64,000 nt of DNA, taken from positions 15,774,346-15,838,345 of the forward strand of contig CM036215.1 of NCBI GenBank assembly GCA_020631735.1. The letters run 5' to 3'. The position numbers and the translations under genes were made by a program. The stretch is from Saccharum officinarum (taxonomy: Eukaryota > Streptophyta > Magnoliopsida > Poales > Poaceae). Positions 24,735-35,691 of this stretch are shown here, piece after piece (within the stretch, counting starts at the first letter, position 1; every line of letters begins with the position of its first letter). A model generated the notes under the pieces. It ran no database searches, had not been told where the DNA came from, and saw only the letters and a list, made by a program, of their open reading frames with translations.

Positions 24735-25081
24735 CTTATCGAGCCGGCAGGGTTCCACTGAGCACATGCAGGTACTGAAGTTTAAGATGTGTCACATCTG
24801 ATGTTACATGGGGTATCGCATGAGGTGTTCGAATACTAATCTACGAGACGAATTTATTAAGCCTAATTAATCTATCATTAGCACATATTTATTGTAGCAC
24901 AACATTGTCAAATTATGGACTAATTAGGCTTAATAAATTCATCTCGTAAATTAGTCTCAATCTGTGTATTTAGTTTTGTAAATAGTCTATATTTAATACT
25001 TCATGCATGTATCCAAATATTCAATGAGACAACGACTAAATTTTAGGAAGTGGAACTAAACAACCCAGAACCTCTCGCCGT
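24735..25081 (+). mobile_element. Grass MITE-like repeat flanking copy B
   Basis: Homologue of 10191-10538, including the two opposed copies of the ACGAGACGAAT...CCTAATTA arm. Differences seen are, for example, CTAAAG/CTGAAG, CATCGG/CATCTG and AATCATAG/AATTATGG. Unlike in copy A it runs on into ordinary sequence at 25082. Confidence 0.65.
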
Positions 25082-25107
25082 ACTAGTCCTTGGCTGTGGC
25101 AATATAT

Positions 25108-25635
25108 CAGAATGGCAACGGGGCAGATTCGGATCGGGTGGAGTCTTCGCGGACCCGAACCTAAAACCCGAACTCAAAACCCGAAACCGCCCCGAACACC
25201 GTTTTGGGTGATAATCCAAACCCGAAACCAAACCCAGTGGATACCCAAAACCCGAATGGTTAACCGAAACCTGAAACCGCCCACTATAAGCAATAAGAAA
25301 AATAATAAGTAAAGAATTTTTAGCAACATATATATGACATATATTACATATTCAAATGTATAAACAAGAGGCGATAAACAACATACAATTTCATGACTCA
25401 ACTCAGAACAAATTTAATAGCTTACATAAACAAATTATTAATAAAAACACTTGAGTTTTATTGAAAATATTATATTTCGGATATCCATTGGGTATCCATA
25501 GGTGAAAACCGAAACCCGATAAGTTTCGGGTATCCAAACCCGAAAACCGTGGGCAAAAAATCAAATCCGAACTCAAAACCGCTAGACCCGAAACCCGCGG
25601 ATATCAACCCCTAACCCGCCCCGCTGCCATCTTTA
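25108..25635. mobile_element. hAT-like non-autonomous element with GCAATATAT target duplication
   Basis: The ends are inverted: CAGAATGGCAACGGGGC on the left, and ATGGCAGCGGGGC read inward from the right. GCAATATAT flanks both sides (25099-25107 and 25636-25644); eight of these bases would be the hAT-type duplication. The inside is rich in CCCGAAACCC words in both orientations and holds an AT-rich centre; no coding capacity. Confidence 0.78.
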
Positions 25636-25644
25636 GCAATATAT

Positions 25645-26055
25645 AACTAGTAGTAGGACCACTGAATGAATGAAGCTTCTCATTATTCGCTCTGTGTTTT
25701 CTGCACTACTTCAGCAGTATTTTCAGCAAAGGAACAATATTTTCTTCTCATAACAAATCATCAGCCGCAGCCAAATTTCAGCAAAAGAACAGGGCCTCAG
25801 CATGCTCGGTTGCACCTGGACGGCTCTCCACACCATGTGACCTTTTTCCCGTTCTCTCCGACGGAACACCTAACATTTTCTCTCCTACACTATACTTCTG
25901 CTGTCCCATCCTTCCTTGCCAGCCTCAGTGGATCCCAGGGTAGCGTGCCGCCCCCATGGATGATCCACTGCACGACAGTGATGAGAAAGAATTGGTAGCT
26001 AGCTTTACATTATATTTAATGGTCTCCTAATGACTTACCTAAAGTATCATATAAT
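25645..26055. other. Intergenic, remnants only
   Basis: Contains short CAGCAG/CAGCCG-rich pieces near 25700-25800 resembling a degraded hAT MITE. An ORF at 25666-25998 has no recognisable protein features. No gene supported. Confidence 0.4.
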
Positions 26056-26610
26056 TGTTGAATTAGAATTTAGATTAATAGGATCTTTATCTTAGAATAG
26101 ACATGATCACTAACTCATCTTAATGCGGAAACTAATATTAGATACTAACCAAAGTCGAAAGATGTCATCTGTGTCTCTGGAGATGTGATGAAGTTGATAT
26201 AGATGAAGTGGATCTTAATCTTCACCAGATCGGGGCTTGATGCTCCTAATTGGTGAAGAACACGGTAGATCTTGCAATACCTAGACGAACGTGGGTAGAC
26301 GGCCTTTCTAAAGCCCTCCAGCGCCTAATTGATCGGTTATGTGAAAAGTCACGTGGATTGAACCAGTGTGACGCCAGAGGCGCCTCTCTTATTTATAATA
26401 GCGCTGTGGGCCAGGGGACCGAACCCTTAGAATTCTAAGGGCTGCCGCCAATCACGACAGTGCTTATTTAGTTGGAATTAATGATAGAAATGGGTGGACA
26501 AAAACTTATCTTTTAATTAAGCTTGAAATTAATCTCGGTGTTAGCCGGACCGATCATATTCCAACATTGAAATTAATCTCGGTGTTAGCCGGACCGATCA
26601 TATTCCAACA
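26056..26610 (-). repeat. 3' LTR of the copia element
   Basis: Minus strand begins TGTTGGAATATG and ends ATTCAACA. The terminal 44 bases are tandemly duplicated (26523-26566 and 26567-26610), and the same duplication is in the other LTR. Confidence 0.92.
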
Positions 26611-27842
26611 TTCTCACACTTGATCGAACGGCTAATGCAATTATGCAACTAATGTTCGCTTCATACTTATGTTCACACTCAGTACTACAGTAAGACCAGA
26701 CCAATGCGTCGTCAGTAGCATTAATCGCCATTGGGACCCCATTACCCATAGTTCACTGTAATACCTTGTGAGAACACTTATTACTTATTGGGAGTATATG
26801 GCCCTATTACCAGGAATCAAGTTGGAGACTCTAAACTAAAAACCCAAATATATTTGCGCGCTCATAAATGGGATAAGTATTAAGCCTCAAATAATCAAAC
26901 ATGCTAGCATCAGCTTAGTTCTTGTTTTTTTCTCTCAAGCTTAATAACTTGATTCTGGGTTCTTTCTTTCACAATATTTAATCAATGTGCTTGGCATCAG
27001 CATTTGATGTCTGTCGTTACTAGAAATAATACTGCAACTCAACTGTAGGCTTATAGCAGTATGTTAATACTCAATTTTGGGATAATATCTCTTAAGCGCA
27101 CGGCCTGTCGTATTCATGTCACTAAATGAGCTCATTTTAATACTAATTACATTTGGAGCTTTAAATAAATTTGTCCTTTTCTACAAGAGTAGGTATAATC
27201 TAATTGTGCACTTTCTTATACCTACTCAAGAGAATTGGCAATTGAATAATTCTTAATTCTTATAAGTGACACAATAATTCTTTTGGTGCATCATCAATAA
27301 CTTAAAATTCTGTAGCACCTCCAGTGGACCTATTCTGGATTAATAAACTTTTTTTTGCCAAGTATCCTAATGCCAAGTCTAGACTAGTATTGACTTGAGC
27401 ATTTTTGAAGTTAATGACAGTCGAAGCATATGGAACGTCTTCCTCCTCAACTGTTACTAACCCTTTTTAAAAAAATATATTTAAAATAATTAAACTTAAT
27501 GCATTATGCAATCTGCATTATGCGAATAGACAGGCATGGCATTTCAAACTCTATCACTTATGCATATAGTTGATATATTTTTCTTGATAATCCTAGTACT
27601 CATTTGGTCCTGTAATGTGTATTTTAATAGCCAAAAACTCAGAGGCTTCATCAAAATACATCGTATTAAAAATATTTGGATAAGTAGAAAACTCTTATGT
27701 GACATTCCTATTGCCACATAACTCAACTTCACCCATATAGAGTATTAGGATAATAACCTTTTTTCCACCCTTTTTATAAGCATAATTGTCCACTTAATTA
27801 AATTCTAAACTATAGTGGGCTATGTTCTTAGTTTAAATTTCT

Positions 27843-28934
27843 TGAAAAACTCCCTTTGATGTCGCGCTTAGAATTGTAGACCCTTTTATAGTCTACTGGT
27901 TTGACTTCATCAGGAAACTTATTAGAACCCACACTTATATATACTTATGAACCTAAGCTCATAAAAATTGCTGAGTTTAGAATAACAAAATTCATCTTCT
28001 GATATGGTCATCATGGATCACAAGCAGTGTAATAACAACATAGTTTTACTTATGTGCCTAATTATTCACTAATGGTTGCTACATATATCTGTTGTGGCAC
28101 ACGACTCTTAAAAATCCATAATACAAATTGTAGTAATTTAAATGGAGGTATACTAATGACTTATGGCACAAATTGAGATATTTGTCTTCTTGAGTCATTG
28201 ATACAGAAAACTAAGCTCGTATCTCTCCAAGATTTTGTCTTTCTCCTTTGTGAACTCCCATTAGCTCCCACTGATTCTTGCATTCTCTAGGAACACATTC
28301 ATTACATTTTAACTTAGCGAAATAGTTATAACAGTAGAAGCACAATCCCTTGGATTTTGCTCCCACTGATTTATTTGTTCTCTAGAAACATAATCAGGGT
28401 GCCACGTGGACAGCTCATTTACTTAGAATCTCATTTCTTATCCTTAGCTAGACTGTACTTATGTCTTGCTGAGGTTTTGCCCAATAAAACTTTTATGGTC
28501 AAATATTCATCAATCAGCATTGGCCAGAATGATAAATATAAGGCATATAAGTCTCCAAAAATAAGCTCTATGAACTAGTCTAATCAGCGTTGGCCAGAAT
28601 AAACTAGAACAAGAAACTTGGTGGACATGTAAACACTAATCAGCATTGGCCAGAAATAGCGAAAATAAGCCATACTTCAATTAGAAACTCATGCTGGGTT
28701 AAAGGACAAAATTAGTATGTTTTTTAATTTCATTTCTCAAGTCCCATGCTTTATAGTCTTATTTGAATATAACATCTCTTTCCTAATGAGACAGTCTATT
28801 CTCCCCTTCGAAATGTGGCTTAAACTGTAATGACACAATTTCGACAAAGTCTCATCGTCTTGAGTAATGATTAACTTAAAGATAAAACTGACATAAAGAA
28901 AACCCATATTACAGAAAATACATCTCTTTGCCAA
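27843..28934 (-). pseudogene. copia pol remnants
   Basis: 28934-28737 reads LCHYSLSHISKGRIDCLIRK, a decayed form of the gag-pre-integrase domain (LWHxRLGHIS...). About 27936-27843 reads DEVKPVDYKRVYNSKRDIKG, matching the start of copia RT (WVYKTKRDSKG). Between and beyond these only short frames remain; I could not place integrase or the RT catalytic box. Confidence 0.65.
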
Positions 28935-29276
28935 CTAATAAGATAAATCATGATGGAATAAATTTGCATTTGTTCAAAATACAAAGTATCTCAAACTAAG
29001 ATGACTTAGCATCATTAAGTACTAAATTTAGAACAAATCTAATGCGAAGCTCCAAGGATCGACTTCATAAGCTCCAAGGCTCGACTTCATCTTTATTCCA
29101 TTAATGGCTTCTTAGACTTTGCTCCCCTTGCTCCCCTAGTTTGGCAAGACCTGAGGAGAAGTTAAGATATGCATTATTGCACCTTAGTTAATCCACCATA
29201 TGTTGGGGAAATATCTTAAGTAAATTTATAAGACAACTTAGTTACCTATCTTTCGAAGCCATGCTTATACTTATCA

Positions 29277-29777
29277 TCAATTTGGTAACTTGCAAAATTT
29301 ACAGACTATTGAAAACGTATCATTTTGAGCATGTTTGTTATAGTTTTCAGGCTTAGAATTCATAAGGCAATTTAACATAAACTCATCAGACAAAACTAAT
29401 CCAAGTGCCTTTAACTCATAAGCCATATCAAAACAAGCTCTTAATGTGGTTACCCAGACCACTTATCCCATCGTAACGGGAATTAAGTAAGCTATCAAAA
29501 AGGAAAACCTTTCTAAAGTGTGCTCTTATGAAGTTATGAAGCTCCTTAGCACTTAATTTCCTGTTATTTTATTAGAAAGGAACCTCCTAATCATGTTAAG
29601 TGAGAGCGACCATTGTATAATCATTTTGGCAATCCCATCGGATTTCTGCCATTTTTCTAATTTTGGGATGTGCTCCTTCATCCTCTCAGCATAGTACACA
29701 CAAATAGGAGAGGGAGCACGTGGTTTTTCCTCATAAAGCACATAATCAAGGTCCAGCTCTTTGAGAATGGCAAGCAC
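29277..29777 (-). pseudogene. copia gag remnant
   Basis: Minus-strand frames read LAILKELDLDYVLYEEKPRA and WQKSDGIAKMIIQWSLS (29777-29553), then FDMAYELKALGLVLSDEFML (29462-29277). This is the UBN2/copia-type gag fold region that precedes pol in copia elements. A frame break separates the two pieces. Confidence 0.7.
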
Positions 29778-32031
29778 CTGATTGTTCCAAGTAGGAAAGT
29801 TAGTGCAACTTAGGGGTTCTATTTTACTTATATAGTCTGCAAAATTTACTGAGAAAAGAAGAAAAATAATGTCCCAATTAGTAAGCTGTATATAAGATGT
29901 ACTTAAAGCACGAAGTTAAAACAACGTTGGTCAGTATTAACAACATGCTTAGGAACTTTAATTTGCATCACCGTTGGGCAGAAACAAACCAAGATCCGTC
30001 TTAAATAACTCATAGTTAAAGTCAACGTTGGTCAGAAATTAACTATGAGTAATCTCCGATTAAACTTCTCGTTGGTTCCATTCAACCAGAGACCATCTTA
30101 TTATACAGTGGTGAATATATATGTATATATAAATACAAATACTTATAACTGAATGCAAAATATTGCAAAGCTTTATTTTAGAGCATCAATATAAAGCATA
30201 ATAATGCTCAAGAAAAAATATAGAATTAATACTGGAACTAAAATAAAAATTTAGACTTAGAACTTATTCAAATAGTGCATAAAAGTTAAATTGCACTAAA
30301 GAAAAGAAAATGTCTTATCTTAAACTTAAAATTTTCAACAACATATCCCCAAAACATGCTTAGAATAACCTAAAGATTACTAAACAATAAAGGGTCCTTA
30401 AATTTTATATGAAATGGGAATATATATCATTATGAGGGCATTAAACTTAAAGCAATAAATAAGTCGCTGATAATAAACTAAGCTAAAAATATTAACATAA
30501 TGAGAGCATTAAAACTCAAAATTTAATTAAAGTACTTAAATAATGCATTTAAATTGAATAGCTGATGAAACTTATACTCTGAAAATAGATTTTAATTTGG
30601 CCTTTAGAGAATAGGCCCAACAGTTCACTGTGCCACGGCTTGCTTATGGTCAAGCCGAACTAGCAAGCTCTCCCCTTAAAAACATAATAAACGTCCCACT
30701 TAGAAAATCACAGTGGCCGTAATGATCTTATTGAACTCAAAGGACGGTTAGGATTTAGTCGGACACAAAAAAATTCATGGGTATAAATACCCTGCCAAAA
30801 CCTTAATATCCATCACGTAGTAGGCACACAGAAGCACTCATAAATCTCAATGAGCAAGTTTATTTGAGCAGAAAATAAACTCATAAATAATGGAACTTAA
30901 CATTAACAATTTAAAACTTAACTGACAAGCTTTAAATAATGTGCTGAAATAAATAATAAATGGAACTTTTTTTTTGAAAAAAAAGAAAACTCAACATCTG
31001 TCCTTAATAGGCACAGGCCTAGCAGAGGTCTATGCTGGAGACCGCGCACCCTTAAGACCCAGTAACGGCCCACTGAGCAAAACCCTAATGGCCCAAATGA
31101 ATCTTAGTCATTCATCTCAATCGGACGGCCACAATTTCTTTCTTTCTCCATCTGACACACACGCAGCCGCATAGGCAGGAGTAAGTGGCGTAAGACAGGT
31201 CAGAGCAGCGGTGCTGCGTTGGCTTCTCTCGCCGGCGTGTGCGTGCGTACAATCGCGCGCGGCTCCGTCGAGATTTGCCGCTGTGGCGCCCAGCTTATGG
31301 CAGCGGTAGCCCGTGCGGCGCAGGCAGGCGTCGGCGGCAGACCGCAGCAGCGCCCTCATGTGCTCGCGCGGAGGCGGCAACGCCCACACTCAGCGGCACG
31401 GCTCGGGCGGCGTAGGGAGCGGCGGCGTGTGCTCGCGGCTCAGCCAGTGCGTGTGGTGGAGCGCACAGGGGCCCGCGCGGCGGCGCGTGCTCATGGCTCA
31501 GCCAGCAGTGGCGACGGCGACCCGGCCTTTTCTACCGGGTACGAGCCGCGCATAGGTATGCGCCCCTCTGATGCTTAGCTTAGAGTTAGGGTTCTTGATT
31601 TGGGAAAAATTAGGGATTTTTGGGACATGTCTCGTATTTTGCCCAAATCATCTTCTTTTGAGTGCCTAGTTCATCGTTAAACAATGAAAAACAAATCTAA
31701 TTTCATGAAATTTGGGTTAAACTGAGACTAATTGCGATTAGCAGTAAAAACCCTAACCCAAAATTTCTTAATTTAATCATGAACTTAAACTTAGGTCGCG
31801 TCCAATTATAGTCTAATTACTTACTGACAAATAAAACAGATCTAATATGACACTTGGCATAAACATACATCACAGAGGCTAATCATGCACATGACAGATA
31901 AGATTGATCTTAATAAAACTTAATTGCATTTAATCTGACTTAGCCAAACTGATCTAATATTACAGAGGCATAAAACAAAACTGATTCTGGCCTAGGATCA
32001 TGTCAGGATCTAAGTAGGCTTTGATACCGAT

Positions 32032-32586
32032 TGTTGAATTAGAATTTAGATTAATAGGATCTTTATCTTAGAATAGACATGATCACTAACTCATCTTAAT
32101 GCGGAAACTAATATTAGATACTAACCAGAGTCGAAAGATGCCATCTGTGTCGCTGGAGATGTGATGAAGTTGATATAGATGAAGTGGATCTTAATCTTCA
32201 CCAGATCGGGGCTTGATGCTCCTAATTGGTGAAGAACGCGGTAGATATTGCAATACCTAGACGAACGTGGGTAGACGGCCTTCCTAAAGCCCTCCAGCGC
32301 CTAATTGATCGGTTATGTGAAAAGTCACGTGGATTGAACCAGTGTGACGTCAGAGGCGCCTCTCTTATTTATAATAGCGTTGTGGGCCAGGGGACCGAAC
32401 CCTTAGAATTCTAAGGGCTGCCGCCGATCACGGCAGTGCTTATTTAGTTGGAATTAATGATAGAAATGGATGGACAAAAACTTATATTTTAATTAAGCTT
32501 GAAATTAATCTCGGTGTTAGCCGGACCGATCATATTCCAACATTGAAATTAATCTCGGTGTTAGCCGGACCGATCATATTCCAACG
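32032..32586 (-). repeat. 5' LTR of the copia element
   Basis: 555 bases, about 97 percent like 26056-26610 by eye. The outer end reads CCAACG on the plus strand instead of CCAACA, a single change of the terminal base. The 44-base terminal duplication is at 32499-32542 and 32543-32586. Confidence 0.92.
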
Positions 32587-32847
32587 ATAATGGGACACGG
32601 ATTAGACTACAGCAATTGCAAGCCTGCAAAATTAATTGTCGATTAGCATAGTTTATTCAGAAAAGACCTAACATACTATAAAACGGGCAATCACTACCGA
32701 CCATCACCATCGATTATGCTGGAGCTGGCAGTGACTATATGTTTCATTGCCGAGTCATAAGGCTAGTATTCGGTTAATAATTGGATATCCTTTTAAACCA
32801 GCAGTGAAAACTATATTTCCGACCAAGGGACAATGTACTTGGGGCCC

Positions 32848-33019
32848 GTTTCATTCGTCTTAATAAACTTTAACAAGTGTTAACCATAAGGTGTTCGATA
32901 CTGATAATGGACTAATTAGGCTTAATAGATTCGTCTCGTAAATTAATCTCAATTTGTACAATTAGTTTCGTAATTAGTCTATGTTTAACACTCCATGCAT
33001 GGGAACCAAACACCCCCTT
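32848..33019. mobile_element. Short grass MITE
   Basis: Starts GGGCCCGTTTCATTCG and ends CCAAACACCCCCTTA, imperfect inverted ends, with the internal core CTAATTAGGCTTAATAGATTCGTCTCG shared with 10191-10538 and 61886-62101. Confidence 0.6.
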
Positions 33020-34214
33020 AGTGCACAGTGGCAATGTAGGTAACCGTCTGCCACTGAGGACTGTTTGCTCCATCGATTCCGAGTTTCCGACCAAGGGACA
33101 CTGGTATCGTTATAAGCCAAACAAAGAAGCATCGGTTCGTCCGTTTCATTTGAATGTTCTAGGATCTCTACAAAATATGAAGAGACTAGTTTAATTTTTA
33201 CATAGCTGGAGTGGAAATCGATGGAGCGTCCTTGGTCGATTAAGAGATCTAACATCTACTGTACTCCTTTCATTTGGACGGAGCATCCTTGGTCGATTGA
33301 GAGATCCAGCAAAGAAGCATTATGGTCGATTGAGAGATCCAACGTATAATTGACTTTTTACATCTACTATACCCTTTTTTTTTGGTCTTTTTAACAATCT
33401 CTTGTTGTTTTTGCATCTCTCCGTGAGATCCAACAACGTTCTAGGTGGCCTTGCTGACCCTAGGACAACCTCAAGTGTGGATCTCCCTGACAGGTCCTCG
33501 GGGGGTGTTTCTGAGCTCTTGCGGCAAAAGACGAACTCTAAATTGGCCTAATCGATCTTTAGATCGGTTTCGATGATCCTAGGATTATTGTTTGCTGTGT
33601 TCGTGTGCAACCTTGGGCGTTTGAGTCCTTGCGAATGTGTGATCTGGATCGACGTCAACACCATCTGAGCATCCAGTTGTCAGCATACTTGCTGCTACCC
33701 ACAATGAAGTTGCCTCTAGACTTCGGACATGTGCTTTAGCATTTGAATTTCACAAAACATTGCATTTACTTTTATGGAATCAAGTAGCTTCTATAATGGT
33801 TCTGCATAAGATTAAAATAAAGGATTGTTTGAGCAAGCCAGACACGACAGTGCAAACACTTACGGATGATCATGGTAAAATTAGGAATTCAAAAATGCCA
33901 ATCAAAATGCTACACAGGTGCCTACACAATCGTAATAATAGGTTTTACCCTATTATTATGTTTTACAATATATTATTATTTACTAGAAAAACAATATCAT
34001 CTTATAGGCACTTTGAATACAAATCTATTGTCGCAAGGTATATCTTAACCTTGTATATAATTGATCAAATCGAAGTTTATAGATTTGACTTCTTCTTATG
34101 TAAGATATGATTATCATTTCAGAATAGAGGAATTGTTTAGTTTCAGTATATGGTTAATTTGGATACGTGTGTATCATGTGAGTGTTGCCTGACACGATGG
34201 GGTTGAGGAATATA
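33020..34214. other. Intergenic, no gene seen
   Basis: Mixed AT-rich sequence. GGTCGATTGAGAGATCC or a close variant recurs near 33232, 33290 and 33330. ORFs at 33760-34110 overlap each other in different frames and look random. Confidence 0.5.
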
Positions 34215-34374
34215 GGCCTCGTTCGGCTGGCTGGCTGCCAGCCGGCTAGCAGTGTTTTTCTCTCACACTAATTCAGCACCAGCCACCAGCCACCAGCCAG
34301 TCAGCAGTATTTTTCTCTCACAACAAATCAGCACCAGTCACCAGCCACCAGCCACCAGCCAGCCGAACGAGGGC
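34215..34374. mobile_element. hAT-like MITE with long perfect inverted ends
   Basis: CCTCGTTCGGCTGGCTGG at the left and its complement CCAGCCAGCCGAACGAGG at the right. Inside are CACCAGCCACCAGCC repeats and two TTTTTCTCTCACA words. No clear target duplication. Confidence 0.7.
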
Positions 34375-35003
34375 ATAATGTGGACCTCTTCTCTCGATCT
34401 AGCACGTTTTACATGTGACCCAACTGTGGCCAAAGTCCCCTCTGTCAATTGACGTTTCCAGTTCCATCCTGGGTAGCTATACCCAATATTTATGTTGTAT
34501 ATCTCATTTTATATTAGGAAAAAAATGAGTTCTTTTGACACATTGTGCACACGCCACAAGGGAAGGAATCGTGCCCTCAAATATTGTAATTGTAGCGGCA
34601 GCATTTGTCAACCGGTGATGGTATTAAGAAGAATACAATTTGTTTTTTTCTAGGTCATAGAAAACTATTCAGTGATTCGAAAAGAAAATAATTTAGGCTA
34701 CTATTCTATATCACTAAAATATATTTTAATTATTAGGATCTTTTTTTTATCATGTACAACTTGGACGCACATAATCCACACACTCTATATTTACGCACAC
34801 ACACGTTTGAACCTTGAATAGGTAGCGTCCCACTGGACACACCCTACCACTCACCACAACCCCATTCACAATTAGAATCTACTGCAAAACAAGCTGTCAT
34901 TGGCCCATGTCTCAAAGAAATGGGAAAGGAAAAAGTTCACATTATCTCTCTCAATTTTTGTAAAAGTATGCTTTTTCTACCTAAACTCTAAAATTGGGTA
35001 AAC

Positions 35004-35542
35004 CACCTCCTTAACTTTTAAAAGCATTCATTTACCTCTTTGACCAGTTATAAGCAGTTTTTAAAGGCGGTTTTGTCTTTTTTATTTATTTTGGCTGAAA
35101 CTTTGAAAAATCATAGTAAATTATAGAAAAATCATAAAATAGAAAATTTAATTTTGTTGGACTCCACATGAGTAGATCTACACAGTGAACATATAATATG
35201 GTATGATTTAGTACAATTTTTTTTGCTATTGCTTCAGACTATGCTTTTCTATAAATAATTCATAGCTGCAGTTTATATGGTCTAATTGTTGTGAAATTTT
35301 TATGGTGGGCTAATTATTGTATGTTTGAACTGTAGTCTATATTATATGCTCACTGTGTAGATATATTCATGTGGAGTTCAACAAAATTAGATTTTTCATT
35401 TTATGATTTTTCTGTGATTTACTATAATTTTTCAAAGTTTTAGCCGAAATAAATAAAAAAGAAAAAGAAAAAACAGTCTTTGAAAATCACTTATAAATAG
35501 TTAGGGAGGTAAAATGAACGGTTTTAAAAGTTTAGGGAGGTG
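35004..35542. mobile_element. Long inverted-repeat element, MULE-like
   Basis: The left arm (35004-35200) and right arm (35338-35542) are about 200-base imperfect inverted copies around a 137-base loop, outermost words CACCTCC and GGGAGGTG. Long terminal repeats of this size are typical of Mutator-like elements, but I see no 9-base target duplication, so the class is inferred. It ends 149 bases before the start codon of the next gene. Confidence 0.7.
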
Positions 35543-35691
35543 CTTTCTAATGGGCAAACGTGAGGTAAGCGAAGCCCAACTCGTTGGCCCACGAAAAGAT
35601 ATCACAAAGCCAACGGTTTGCCACTGGGCCGGACCGATCTCACATCTTGCAATTGCATATCCCCCTCTCGCTCGCTCGGTCGCTCGCGGCC

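Larger units (their letters stand above)
26056..32586 (-). mobile_element. Ty1/copia retrotransposon, minus strand, degenerate
   Basis: Two 555-base LTRs (26056-26610 and 32032-32586) flank about 5.4 kb. The 5-base target duplication ATAAT is present at 26051-26055 and 32587-32591. Next to the right LTR, 32018-32031 reads on the minus strand ATCGGTATCAAAGC, like the initiator-Met primer site TGGTATCAGAGC, so the right LTR is the 5' one. Next to the left LTR the minus strand reads AAGTGTGAGAA, a polypurine tract. Minus-strand remnants of gag, the gag-pre-integrase domain and RT are in copia order. Internal DNA is AT-rich and full of stops, so it is not autonomous. A GC-rich block lies in the leader at about 31160-31560. 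Confidence 0.92.

Noticed and set aside
25666..25998. 110-codon ORF as a gene
   Set aside because: Low-complexity start over a MITE remnant, no splice or domain signal.
33760..34110. 116-codon ORF as a gene
   Set aside because: AT-rich, overlaps a second frame of equal quality, no recognisable features.
35584..35691. N-terminal extension of the O-fucosyltransferase exon 1 frame
   Set aside because: The open frame upstream has no ATG; the ATG at 35692 is followed by a normal type II membrane-anchor N-terminus.
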